The translations under genes and the position numbers were made by a program. From Effrenium voratum (lineage: Eukaryota; Sar; Dinophyceae; Suessiales; Symbiodiniaceae): a DNA stretch of 64,000 nt. Positions 34,345 to 46,306 of this stretch are shown here, in pieces. Every line of letters begins with the position of its first letter. Position 1 is the stretch's first letter. The notes under the pieces are model-generated. The model was not told the origin of the DNA. It saw nothing but the letters and a program-made list of their open reading frames with translations, and did not search any database. The stretch covers positions 1,423,202-1,487,201 of the forward strand of contig CAUJNA010003505.1 of assembly GCA_963377175.1 (NCBI GenBank), written 5' to 3'.

Positions 34345-34460
34345 GGGATCCTGACATTATACACCTGAACATTGCCTTGTAAGTGGTGGTTTCCCTTTAC
34401 TTTGCTGGACAAAGCCATGTTTCAAATGGTTGCAACATGGAGATCTTTTAAGGAGCCCTG
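34345..34460. repeat. Dispersed repeat, copy 2
   Basis: Diverged copy of 25030-25148, beginning GGGATCCTGACATTATACAC and ending AAGGAGCCCTG, in the same orientation. Confidence 0.75.
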
Positions 34461-36056
34461 TCTTGGGTGGTTTGTGCTGGTTGGTTCCCACCCCAGCCAC
34501 AGGAGCTGGAGAAAAGCAGGCACGCAATCCACCTGGACTCAGGCTAGGGACCCAGGGATTTCAGGCTGTACAGCCACACAAATAGATATACGGACCACTT
34601 ACAGAACACCATCCCCAGCATTGCAACCAGTGACACTGGTAGAGAAAGGAACCAACTCCTTTTGGGCTTGACCACTGTTAGTGAAACCACCAAGAAACGC
34701 CTTGCCCAAGCATGCTGCTGCTCGTTCTATATGTCCGTGGAGCGTAGGCTTGCATACAGCCAACACGTTGCATGGCAAAGAGGGCGTGACGCATCACCAC
34801 GCGAATACCCTACTGCCAGAAAAAACTGATACCCTAGTAACATCGGCCGTCGCACACCCTTGCTTGGGGCAGCAGCCCCCATGATATGCCTAACTATTGA
34901 CTATTGCAAGTAGAGCCCCTATATGACTGTACTTTCCTATAGTTTATTGGCTGAACATGGGTGGTGTACTTGCAATATTTGGGGAGTTTCGGGTGATACA
35001 TGGCGATTATTTTGAATGAGAGAACCCCAAGCAAGCAAAAGTGCCAAGTGATACAGCAAAAGGCAAAGGACCATGGAGTTTTCGCTCGCCTCACTCGCTA
35101 AAGGGATGACACACGCTCGCATGCCGTCTCTCAAGTTTTCTGGGTCCCCGACTCCAGGAGTTCTGCCGGCAGCACCTCGCAATCCACACGGAAACCGTGC
35201 GCCACAGTTGGGGGCGCCCGAAATCGAGGAGACTCCTGTTTTTCGGACCCCCCCCCCCGTTTCTGGGAACCCCATGCGTGAGTCTGGGCAGCAATGTAAG
35301 GTAAAGCCCGGAACCGAGTGGAGCACGGGGGGGTGCAATTCCCCCCAATGATTCGGATTCCCTGAAGGGGCCACCGCAATCAAACTCAACCAAAGGTTGG
35401 TTACTCCTGGGTTGGCATTGCTGGGTCTGTTTTATCTTATTTGGACCAGTTTGCGGACAATTACTACATGGGATGTAGGTTCATGTCTACCAACTCCAAC
35501 CTGCCAACCATGTTTGAGGGCATTGCGGCATCCCCCTTTCAGATTCATGGCCAATTTTTTTGGATGCAAGGACAACACAGCCCCCAAAATTGACTTTCGC
35601 CCACCAGACTGGCTCCGGCTGTCTTTCGCCTTTCGCGAGGCTCGCGAGGCTAAGGGAGCGGCCCCTGAGACAATGGCCACTGCTGTGCCCACCATCAACC
35701 GAATCCTGAGCTCATGTAAAGGATCACATGACCCACTGGGTGAAGCTCAAAACAGAACTGCATTGCCTGAAAATGGTGGGCCTCCTTTGGTTTCTGCAGA
35801 ACCCGCTTACAATGCCAACCAAAGGTCCACATTCTTGGGGAACACCAAGCTATATAAAGCAAAAAACAAAACCGCCCGTGGCTCTGGCTGGTTGTAAAGG
35901 AAGAACTGACCGCGCAGAACGATTCTCAGCAGCTTTCCTGGCAGCTTCAGAGGTACTTGGCAACCAAGTCAGACCAAGACTAGGGACACGTCTCAAAATG
36001 GCATCCACAGTGGTTTCCGTTCAGCTAAACTGAGTCAACAAGGGTCCCCAGTTTTG

Positions 36057-36057
<1 letters not shown>

Positions 36058-36085
<28 letters not shown>
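36058..36085. repeat. (CA)n microsatellite
   Basis: Fourteen CA units in non-coding DNA. Confidence 0.9.
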
Positions 36086-36087
<2 letters not shown>

Positions 36088-39000
36088 CCGTCATACTCCA
36101 ATGCTTGCGATAACCCCAGATCCTGATGTAAGGGATTCCAAGTATAGGACCTCCGCCCAAGCATTGGAAACCTTGAAACACCTCGGTTTGCTCCGCAAGT
36201 CCATTCGCAGGCAGACCCGGCCTCCAAGAGTAGGCTCCACTGTCATCATGTGCATGGTGCTCTGCCTTTGCGACGGGCTCTCGCGAGAGCATGTCGGGCA
36301 AAACCGAAGTCATCCAAGCCTGGTGTAGGACAAAAGATGGGCCAAAACCAGCGGAATCCATGGTATTTTGAACAAATGTTGGTAGGTTTCTTGAGGTCCA
36401 AGGACAGTTCAAAGCTGGGCATCCCTTGTTCAAGCTGAAGGTGTGACGGCTCATAGAGAAACAACTGGAACTATGACACAGTCATTGGTGTGGCCGGTAA
36501 CAGGTGGGCTTCCTAAGATAACAGGCCCCTCCACATGGTAGGTGTACCTGGCATCCAGCATCTACAGGGGGTCACAAAGTTGGAAGCACACCCGACCAAC
36601 TGACCAACTCCTACTGGTGATCGGCATTACCAAGGCAGCATGACATCCAGCCGTCTTGAAAGTCGTCGCAGGCTGGGATGTGCAGCCCCACGAAGAATCA
36701 AAGGACACTTTGAGAAGGGAACTGCAAACAGGGCGTGGCCTCGGAGTGGGTCACCTCTCTGTGAGAAACTCCCCGCCGCATTTCAGATGGCCGCCGCGAC
36801 AGCTGGCCACGCGAGTCCTTGGGCTCTGGGCGTGTGCTTCATCACATGCGGTGGCCGGTGCCGCCAAGCGCCGTCCGCACCCTGCGCTGCGCATTGGGGT
36901 GGGGGCATGTAACATGAGCGTCCCAAATCTATTGACATTTGGTCCATACACCTTGCAGGGGGAGAAGTCCAGGTACAGGTACCGACTTGAGTTGTAGTGC
37001 TTAATTTGTGGCCCTACCACTGCGCGGATTCGTGGAGAAACTGTAGGCACTGAATTTGGTGAGAAGGTGGAATCCCAAATTTGCGAGGGATGACGCAAAT
37101 GAGTTGACATCCTGGGCAAGAATCACCAAACCTTGGAGGTTTGTTGCTGCACCCTCTGCAAAAATGGCCTTGGAGGATTTGCGCTGCTCATGAGGGGCCT
37201 CTCGTGGCGAAAAGAGCAACAGCAGCATGAAGCGGCCAAAGGAAAACCTGTTTGGTGTCCTGACGAAAGTCATATAAAAGCTGACAAGGCTCAGAAACTT
37301 CGTGTGCTTCAGTCCGCTTTCCCTCTTGGAGAGAGGAACTCACTCCATCTTGATCTGGGGATGGATCAATATTCCGTTCAGCCCCCAAATGACCATGGGA
37401 ACCTTTTTTCCGGTTTAGTGGGGGGGAATCTTCCTTTTTGGTGGGTTTCCCTGCTGGTCCCATGTCAAGGACCTTTCATCAACCCCCCAAATCTGCGAAT
37501 GTGAGCCCGTGGATCCATCCCATCGCCTTGTTGCACATCTCCACCCAGGCGCTCTTGGTACCTTCCGCCTCAAATCTGCAAGGCGCGGTCTGATTTCCTT
37601 TTGGGCACCCCCCAAACCTTTTTTGGGCTGGTTTGAAAGGAAACAGGAGGACAGCGGAAATTTGGGACTGGCCCCTCTGGTGTGGGTGATGGCATGGGTC
37701 AACATAGGGTGAGCCAAGAAATTAGGATGTTCCTGTTGGTTTCCCTGCAAGCAAAACCTTGAAAGGGTACCCTCGAACAAACACACCGCCATCATGGCAA
37801 ACTGAAACGTGCAGGGGGTCATTCTATTTAAATGCTCACGGACATAACATGGTGTATAAAAAAGGGCGACAAGTGTGCGAGCTTCAATGAGTAACCCGGA
37901 CAAGGGAAACACATTATGGGATTTGCGAAACTACCAACAATGTTTAACGCCCGCCCCCCCTCCCTCCATGCACCCACAAGAATGTTTCGGAAGTTCTCAT
38001 TGAACCTAGGGACCGAAAACAGCTCTCGCACCACATGGAAGCAACCTGTGGGTCTCATCAGAGCCCGATCCTAATTGGTTTTAACAAGTGCTGAATTGAT
38101 TCCGTAGCGCGTGCTTTGTTAGGCTTGGTACCCTTTTGAAGGCTGGTTTGAGGGGACACCAAAAGGAAACCACGGGGTTTGGGGAGTACCCGTACATTAG
38201 TACCAACTACTAATGATTATATTATACCCGTGCTTAAACGTTGTCTTCTTTGGCCTCATACGTATTCATGCGGGAAGCAACCCTCGTCGAGGCTGCGGCC
38301 GCAGCTGCCGCACTGTCCGGTGCCTCCACGATTTCCTGGGCGAGAGCCAAATCCCCCAAGCCCCACCCCCCGCAACTTGGAATAGGTGTGGCTCCGACTT
38401 GCCTCGTTTTGGCAGCCATTCTGTGGACGCTCCCAAAACCAGCTGAAAAAAGAAGCAAGCGTCTTTCCTTTGAGTGTAGCGATTCCTTTGGGGGGGGTGC
38501 TTCTGTCCGAAAAGGGCCCCTATGGAAACCTTCGAGTTTGTATCTTTGCCGATACCCTTCTTGGAAAGGGAAACCGAAGCCCTTGGCAGGGCTATCTTGG
38601 ACCTGAACACACTCCTTTTGGTCTCACTAAACTGGGGCAGCGGCTGGCAAACCGCGGCCTGCACAAAGCCCAACTCGGAGGGGTTGAACCATCACTGATC
38701 TACCCTCTTTCTGTATGAGTGACGTTGGAATTTGCCAAGGTATCTAAACAAAAACATGGACATGGGCATATTTGAGCTTCAGTGATTTACCACGTTGAAT
38801 GGATGGGCCTGGTCTGAGCTCATTGACCTCGTCTTCCAAGGTCTCAACCACCTATATGTTATGTTATGGCCCCTCGTTTTGGGGGTGTTCCCACCCCGGC
38901 TTGCACCTTAATTCAATATGCTACGCAAAAGAAGCTTCCGGCCTTTGCCGTAGTCTTCTGTGAATAACGGCAGTCGCTCATCTACCGAATGGGTATACAC

Positions 39001-40124
39001 AGTTCACAAAGGAACTCGAGTCCTACGGCAGGTTTGCTGGAAACCGCCCAAGTTTTGTCTTCTTCGCTCGCGCCTTCCTTGATCCCATCTCACAGGCAAA
39101 ATGGCAGCTAATCAAACCTGCACGTCCCCAGAATTCAGGACAGAAACCCAGGTTGATGAATACGGAAAACGGGGGACAATCTCATGTTCGAGGGATTCCT
39201 TCTCCCTTCTTTTGGGCGGGGAATTCCATCCCTGAGTCTGCCAGGTGTATGAATCTGGGGTTGAGAGGAACTGGTTGGAGGCCGTGAATCCTCCCATCTG
39301 CAAGCTCTCTCCACACCTTGCTACCCATCGCGCCTGCATCCTCGCCTGCCTGATTTTGAAGCAACGGAGAGGTGAGAGGGAAATACACCCAAATTGTTTG
39401 ACCACTTCTGCAATAGAACCTGAAAGGGATCCAAAGGGAAAGAACCTGCATCATGGTGAGCTCGGTGTTACCGCGAATGAAAGAATGATTCGCACGAGGC
39501 ACTACAATCACCTGACTTATTCAAACTCTCAGTAAGGCACCTTCATGGACTTCCCCATATTTAGACCACACGTGCAAAAACGATGTGCGGCATCCTCATT
39601 CCAAGTATCCGGGTTCGTTCACCTGAAACCACCTCGCTGGAGCGCGTCAAGATCTACACTTACCCTTCTGGACACCGTAAAACTGGGGCAGGCGAGGCGC
39701 TGGTTGTCGTGGTTGACATTTAGAAATTCCCCCAAGTCACAAGCCCAAATGCACCATGGACTACAGGATATGTTGACCGAATCTCAATTCGTTTTGGCGG
39801 CCTTTCTGCTTTTGCCTGATGGTGGCAAGGCTCTGTCAGCGTGTCCCAAGGAAACCACATGGTTTTCCTTTCAGCCACCCCCAAAAAGGCGTCAACTCCC
39901 AAAAAAAGCATTCCTTGAGATAAAAGGGCCCAGCAAGCTTTCGGGCTTCCGTTTAAGGACCCGCCTGGAGTGGTTTGAAGGGAAACAACTGGATAAAACC
40001 ACCCTTTCTTGGAGGTTCCAAACAAATTTTTAAGGAAAACCCAACCTCTTTCTCTTGTTTTGGGGGGGGGTGGGGTACTCCTCCAAGAAAGAACTCCCCC
40101 CACCTCCTCTCCCCAGCCCGTGCC

Positions 40125-40245
40125 TGCGCTTGGGGCTCCGGTTCCTCTTCCTCCGCTTGAGGCTCCGCTTGGGGCTCCGCTTGGGGCTCCGCTGGCTCTT
40201 CCACTTCTTCGGCCAGGGCTTCGGCCTGAGCGCAGCTCCGAATTT
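40125..40245 (-). CDS. Exon-like island with EPQA repeats
   Basis: Minus strand reads RSCAQAEALAEEVEEPAE then EPQA repeats and EEEEPEPQAQA, built from a GCTTGGGGCTCC-type DNA repeat. Acidic, low-complexity. It could be a linker exon of a gene sharing other islands nearby. Confidence 0.4.
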
Positions 40246-41014
40246 GTGAACCGACTGAACCGCATTTATGCACTATCCCCCCGAAATCAAACAAACATGA
40301 TAAAAATACAAGTGGCCATGATTTTCTTAATCATGGCACCCTCTGAAAACTGTATTTGCTTACATGGGGGATGGATGCCCAACACTTTGTGACGGGGCTT
40401 CCAACCATTGAAATTCGTGCGAACACCCAACAACAATGTGACCACAATAAAACAAGTATGCCCAAAACCACAATACCCCAGTGGTGTTGTCCTCTGCCCA
40501 TGTCCGCGCGTTCTTGAAACAAGGAAACCCCGGGAGAAAAGGCAGGCTATTCCCTTTCAAATCACTCCAGGAAGAGCACCCTGAAAAAAGGACCGCCTGT
40601 GAAATGAAAAGCCCGTTAACGATCACCCCACCAAAAGGAAACTGAAAGTCGCAAAGTGCATCGGTCTTGAAAACAAAATGGAAAGGGGTATGCCGCAGTA
40701 TGGATGTCCAACCATTGAGAGGCCTTCCAAGAATTGACATGCATGTGAAGACTCAAGAATAAATACGAACGGGAACTGGACCAGGCGCAGCCGCCAGCGA
40801 AACCCATGGGAAAGGGCTAACCCAAGCCTGAGGCAGTACCTGGTAATGTTGTCTGTTCCTTGCATGGTCTTCCTCAACGAGGAGAGGGGGTGGGAGGGGT
40901 CCCGCATCCTGGAACACCCATAGCGTGAGCTGTTATCCCGCTTTCAAGAGGGTTCAAGTTAAATACTGGATCTTTATTGGAAGGGCATCACACTCAGCCA
41001 GCCCTGATCTGAGC

Positions 41015-41150
41015 GCGCCTTCCGCTTCTTGCCCTTGTCTCGCCGCTTCTCTTTGCCCTTATCCTTTCCTTTTCCTTTGCCTTTGCCGCCTTTGCCCTTA
41101 CCCTTGCCCTTGCCCTTGCCTCCATCCTCACCTGAGCGCAGACATGCACA
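41015..41150 (-). CDS. Exon-like island, KG-repeat basic segment
   Basis: Minus strand frame reads EDGGKGKGKGKGKGGKGKGK then KDKGKEKRRDKGKKRKARSD: a lysine/glycine repeat followed by a basic stretch like a nuclear localisation signal. The DNA is a GGCAAA/GGGCAA repeat. It may be an exon of a nucleic-acid-binding protein; borders are uncertain. Confidence 0.4.
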
Positions 41151-42239
41151 CGACTTTTTGTGAGCAAATGTCCACTGGCCTCTCTCGGCCCGGGGCAGGC
41201 AGTCTGACGCCTCCCAGATTCAGATGGGCGATGGAAATGGCCCCAGAAAGACCCCTTTGGGTATGGGGTTGAATTGGGCCGCCTTTGGTGGACACCAGTT
41301 TCATGAACACTTGTCCACCCCCGCATGTTTAAAAATACTTCATCAACACGAGAGCTTGAAGGGGCGTATGAAGATTCATAGCCCGTAGACCGCCATCACA
41401 GCTTCAAGCAAGGACACGTTGCGCCTTGACAGGCAATCAAATCAACTTGCAGTCACCAAGCAAACTGAGTCCAGAGTCCACAGGTCATAATATATTCCTG
41501 CCCCACCAGGCACCGTTCGAACCGTACGAAAGGGACGTATATGGATCTCTGCCCTGGTGCTCCAATAATTCCTGCATGTGCTGTTTCCCCGTACACAAGC
41601 AGTGCAAGCAGATTCCGCGGTTCACCCTTGTAAGAGACCGGAGACCCTTTCAAATTCTTGCTTGCAGTGTTGCGCTCCTTGAGCAACAAGCAGCACAGCA
41701 ACATGGTCCACGCCTTGAGTCGGGTGAAATTGTGGAAGGAGTGACAGCCTGCCATCAGCGAGGGGGCTTGGGAGGCTTCATCGGCGTCAATATCATTGTC
41801 ACTTATAAACGGCTATCCTCAAAACGCGCCGATGTTATCAAGTCGCCCTTTTTCACGTGACCAGGGATTATGTCCAACGTGCATGTCTTCCGCATATGAG
41901 CCTCTCCTAAACAAATCCTGGGCCAAGCTGACAGCACTCAGAGTTGGACGGCTCCATGGTCAAGGGCCCAATGGTGGAACCAGCCCAAAAGGCTCCTACA
42001 CTCCTTTCTCACCCCTTAACAAAGAGAAACTAAACTCAAACTAAGTTTCCCAAGGCGATGCTTTTAACCCACTCCCTTTTTGGAAGGCGCAGACCCTGGT
42101 CTCAGTGGAGTGGGATTTGAGTGCCCACAGCCCTCCGCCTTCGAACTGCCGCATCACTGCGCCCAGCTTTTCCGCCAGGTCTTCCTGGTCGTGGAGCAAA
42201 CTTGAGAGGAAGGGCCTGGAAAACCGCCAAAAGTTTGGG

Positions 42240-42355
42240 TGAACATATATATGTATATATACATATATGGAGGTAGATCATGGGGGTGGGTGTGAGCATA
42301 TATATATATATATACAATGTACATATATTATATACATATATATATATATGTACAA
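42240..42355. repeat. (AT)n microsatellites
   Basis: Several alternating TA/AT runs with ACATATAT interruptions, separated by a short GGTGGGTGTGAGC segment. Confidence 0.9.
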
Positions 42356-43559
42356 GTTACAGGAAGTAGAAGAAGAGGGCGTGGAAGAAAGGAACCCCTC
42401 ATGGCGAAGGTCGCAAACCCACATTGGGGGTGCTGTCATGTGTCCAAGAAGAATGCGCCTCAAACACCTTGACGAGATAAGCATGGCACTCACCGCATAT
42501 ATATTTTGAGATTCTTGCCACTGACAGTAGCTGACATGATCATTTCACATGGCGGATAGAAGAAATACTGTTGGCTAGGCGGCTTCCAAAACAGAAACTG
42601 TAGTCCGAGTGCATTGATCTTAAATCAAGCATGTCAAATCTAGTTCGGAACAACTGAAACTCTGGGCAAATTAAAATAGATCTCTTGGCGGCCCCAACTT
42701 CAGAGGTTGTAGCTCCCACGCACCGACAGAGCAAAGCAAACCCCGACACGAGTCAAGAAGGGGGGGGGGGAAGCAGTTCTACCGTTTACATTCTTCAGGC
42801 TGAACCCGAAAGCCAGTTCAAACCAGGTCGTGCCAGAATCTATGTTCGACACAGCAAAAGGTCACACGTCCCCAATGTTTTGTGTAAAAAACAACCTGAC
42901 ATGAAAGGGTGGGAAGCTTCTTCAGACGGTTGATACAGTACCTGTTCTTGGAACCCTCCACAAACAAAGTGGCTTTGTCGCGCCTTGCATGAAATTCCAA
43001 CGCCCACTCTGAGGGCCACCCCAACTCAAACGATAAACCTCGCCGCTGGACATTGCCGGGGCGCCGGGGTGAAGGGTCCATCACTGCCTCAGGCGGGTGA
43101 GGTTTCACAGGCAATCTGTGGGGCCTTCGGGTTCTTCTCATAAACTTCCATGGCACTGTTGCATGGCGCGCGGCTGCGTGACGCGGTTGGCTGGCGGGCG
43201 GACAGTCAAGTTTGACTTAACAACCCTTCAACGGGGTTGGCCCCTAGCCATCGCAAGCAATTGAAAACATCGCGGAGCTTGCAGCCTTGTTCTACTTCAA
43301 AAGTCTGAAGCTGATCTTTCTCCTATGCGCCCAAACCCTGTCTATAAGAGCGTTTTCAAACTTCCCAATTTCCGGTGTTGGCCCTGGCAAGTCGAACCCT
43401 CCCTATCTTCTTTATTAAACATAAAACTTAATTGAGAGCCAGGGCCTGAAAGCCGGCTGTTGGCCTGAAGATCCACAGCCCGTGTCATCCCGTTTCCCTG
43501 ACACGCGCAGTGGCCAAGGAGTGCGCAAGTCACCACGACAGCCCCGCCTGCAAGGACAA

Positions 43560-43690
43560 GACTAAAAAAACGTCCGCAAGCGTTTGGGCGTTGGCGCACA
43601 GGGTGCAACGGAGGGACTCGTGCAAGAACTCAGGCTTCGGAGCAGCCTTGCTGAGGCTGAAGCCCTTTAAGTAGTTGCACGCATAACCAG
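43560..43690 (-). CDS. Exon-like island KAAPKPEFLHESLRCTLCAN
   Basis: Part of a longer minus-strand open frame (43530-44171). This segment reads YLKGFSLSKAAPKPEFLHES then LRCTLCANAQTLADVFLVLS and looks protein-like, with a CTLC pair. The rest of the frame (43700-44160) is less convincing. No family recognised. Confidence 0.4.
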
Positions 43691-44517
43691 CGCCCGGAAG
43701 TACGCGGCTTCTCCTTTGGGAAGCGTTTTGCAGTCCTTGCCGGCGACGCTGTCGACGTTGCTTTGTCATGGGAGGAGAAGCGAGCGAGCTGGAGTGGTTC
43801 ACAGGAACGTGGCCGATTTCCCTGGGCAAAAAGAAACGAACGTGGTTGAGCGCGGGACGTGGAGGCGCCGCTTCCCCATCTCCTGGCCCAATTTCGATGG
43901 ACTGAGCTGCTAGGACCTCCTGAAGTAAGCCCGCCCGCCGGCTTAGCTGAAACAGCCGCGCGTTGACTTCCACATGGACTGCCAGCTCACAGGCTGCCAC
44001 GCGGAAACAATGCTGGGTGGCGCCCTGCATGGCCATAAACCGATGAATCCCTCCGCCAACTTGGCCGCCAACTTGGCCTTGAGGCTTCAGGCCATTGACT
44101 TGTTCTCGGTCGTATCTATCGCCAAGCTCCGCAGAGACACCAGGGCTTCTTCTGCATGTAGGAGCTGCCATGGTGTGGGTGGGTGGGTGTTCAAATCAAA
44201 TCCACCTTACACAGGTCCTCATCGTCTTTTCCAAAATGGTTTTGGCCAAGCTGAGTTGTTGCATGCAGTTCAAGCAAGGGCGCACCTGTGATTTTCCATC
44301 CACTTCATGACATGAAGGCGTTGGCCGCCTCCGGTTCAAATAAAGCAATCCTTGGCTTATTTGTTCCTTGCTCAACCGCTTTCTGCAACTTACAACCAGA
44401 AACGATAGGGACCTACACAAAAAGCACGATACCACCCCTCCCCCACAAGCTGCAAAATCAGTAGCAGCCTACCCAAAGCCGATGCCTTCGTAAGGCTGAC
44501 CGTTGCTCACACACACA

Positions 44518-44570
44518 ATATATATATATATATTAATATATGTGCATATGATGTGCCTATATATATATAT
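44518..44570. repeat. (AT)n microsatellite at the retroelement's left border
   Basis: Alternating AT runs end exactly where the B2 repeat of the retroelement begins, and the right border continues TATATG. The element therefore appears to have inserted into an AT microsatellite. Confidence 0.85.
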
Positions 44571-44895
44571 AAAGATTCATTCTGGCTTGCTCTTTTTCCG
44601 CGCTGCAAGACCAGATTTGTCTGAAAAATTGAAACTTGAAACTTGTATTGAAAACTAACACCTCTTCCCACTAGGTTCTTCAAGACCCCGGGGTCTTCCT
44701 GGCCAAGCCCAGGCAAGCCCCAGCCCCAGCCTTGATTAAAGACCACCCCACTTTGTCTGGCCAAGCCCAGAAACTAAAAGGGGGTTGAGTCTTTTGAGTC
44801 GGATTACCCCTCGACTCTTTAAAACTCCAACCGCCGTCATCCCTCAGGGCGGTTTTGAAAAGGGTCGGTTTACCCCTCGACCTCACTTTTGACCT
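44571..44895 (-). repeat. Split direct repeat B2 (terminal)
   Basis: 325 nt, identical by eye to 44976-45300 (constant offset 405). It forms the 3' end of the element as read on the minus strand. A 15-nt segment (44896-44910) separates it from A2. Confidence 0.95.
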
Positions 44896-44910
44896 GGGCG
44901 GGAGGGTGTG

Positions 44911-44976
44911 GCCCGCAAGCCGAAATCTGGCGGAACGCAAACCGAATTCATCTTTACATGCCGGGCCGTTACATCA
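44911..44976 (-). repeat. Split direct repeat A2 (internal)
   Basis: 66 nt, identical to A1 at 52383-52448. Its last base is shared with the first base of B1. The B1-A2 junction would mirror the junction of a circular intermediate. Confidence 0.95.
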
Positions 44977-45300
44977 AAGATTCATTCTGGCTTGCTCTTT
45001 TTCCGCGCTGCAAGACCAGATTTGTCTGAAAAATTGAAACTTGAAACTTGTATTGAAAACTAACACCTCTTCCCACTAGGTTCTTCAAGACCCCGGGGTC
45101 TTCCTGGCCAAGCCCAGGCAAGCCCCAGCCCCAGCCTTGATTAAAGACCACCCCACTTTGTCTGGCCAAGCCCAGAAACTAAAAGGGGGTTGAGTCTTTT
45201 GAGTCGGATTACCCCTCGACTCTTTAAAACTCCAACCGCCGTCATCCCTCAGGGCGGTTTTGAAAAGGGTCGGTTTACCCCTCGACCTCACTTTTGACCT
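44976..45300 (-). repeat. Split direct repeat B1 (internal)
   Basis: 325 nt, identical to B2. The last 8 codons and the stop of the tyrosine recombinase ORF lie inside it (stop at 45275-45277). Confidence 0.95.
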
Positions 45301-46306
45301 TCTTTCCACGTCCCCCAGTCCTGCCTTTGGCATGCTCAAATTTCGGCAACGATGCTTTGACCGCGGCCAGATACTGGCTTTTGAACACCCCCACATCCGG
45401 ATGGTTGGGTGTTTTCATTTCCGCCTGAATGGCTAAACCTTCATTGAGGTAAATACGGGCAGTCTTCTGAGCCTGCCAACGTCCTTGGACAAGAATCTTA
45501 TCCAAAGACCCATGCTTGCGAAACCAAAAGGTTGCCCCACCGCGCCTTAAACTGTATGGACGAAATTCAAAAGCGTCCAAGTGCAGATCCTTGAGATACT
45601 GCGCGAACTTCTGACGCCACGTATGGGGCGCGGGACACAAATTGACGGGAGTCGCCGAGGACTCTTTCCACTGTGAGAGTCGCCGAACTACATCCGCGAC
45701 TGACACGGTGACGCTTTCGGCAGCACCCTGCCGCTTACCAGCCTTGGTAAGACCCAGTGAAATGACTGCGGGAGTAAATCCAACTCCCGGAGAAACATGG
45801 GATTTCATGATACCCAAAATTTCGCCAGTCCTCAACATGGAATAGAAACCGACAAGGAGCGAAAGGGCAAAAAGCGGATCCTTCCGGAAAAGCGCGAGAC
45901 CAACTAGCGCGTGAAGGATATCTTCGGAAATTGGAGGCGCACGATTTGGCATTTCATTGGAAACCCAAGTCTTCATGAGCCTCCAGCTTTGCTGGAGCTT
46001 GCCTCGTACCTGGGGTTGCGCATCTTGTATGGCGGCTAAAGTATCAGACCCCAGGGCCCTGCCTTCACCATTTGCCCATAAATGCTCCAAATATTCGCCG
46101 ACCAACTCATCCAAAAAGGATTGATCAGTCGGAAGTACCTTCCCATTAAATTTGAGGAAGGAGAAAAATCCTTTCAAAGCTCGGTCATACCGGACACGAG
46201 TAGCAGGTTGAACTGTGATTTGTTTCAAACTTCCAAGTCGCTTGCGAATTTTGACCCTGTCTTCTTTGGTTCTCCCTTCCACACATTTAGGGCTCATTTT
46301 ACCCAT
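45275..46306 (-). CDS. Tyrosine recombinase of the retroelement
   Basis: A 343-aa protein. It carries the tyrosine-recombinase catalytic set in order: Arg I in MLRTGEIL (R159), a likely lysine in LTKAGK (K188), box II YSLRRGGAT (R254, with Y/S where HxxR usually has His), GRW (W277 at the second His/Trp position, as in DIRS-type enzymes) and the nucleophile in ARIYLNEG (Y286). The N-terminal half (about residues 25-125) looks like a SAM-like core-binding domain. It would join the circular cDNA to the genome. It overlaps the end of pol by 13 nt in another frame. No break is seen, so it is probably intact. Confidence 0.92.
   Translation of the reverse strand: MGKMSPKCVEGRTKEDRVKIRKRLGSLKQITVQPATRVRYDRALKGFFSFLKFNGKVLPTDQSFLDELVGEYLEHLWANGEGRALGSDTLAAIQDAQPQVRGKLQQSWRLMKTWVSNEMPNRAPPISEDILHALVGLALFRKDPLFALSLLVGFYSMLRTGEILGIMKSHVSPGVGFTPAVISLGLTKAGKRQGAAESVTVSVADVVRRLSQWKESSATPVNLCPAPHTWRQKFAQYLKDLHLDAFEFRPYSLRRGGATFWFRKHGSLDKILVQGRWQAQKTARIYLNEGLAIQAEMKTPNHPDVGVFKSQYLAAVKASLPKFEHAKGRTGGRGKKVKSEVEG

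Larger units (their letters stand above)
33000..40100. other. Long stretch without a supported gene
   Basis: Unique-looking DNA near 50% GC. GC-rich patches at 36770-36900 and 38270-38360 (minus strand GDLALAQEIVEAPDSAAAAA) could be exons, but strand and borders cannot be decided. There is a (CA)n microsatellite at about 36058-36085. Motifs like GGTTTCCCTTT recur on both strands (for example about 37435, 37738, 39850, 55745), suggesting old dispersed repeats. Confidence 0.35.
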
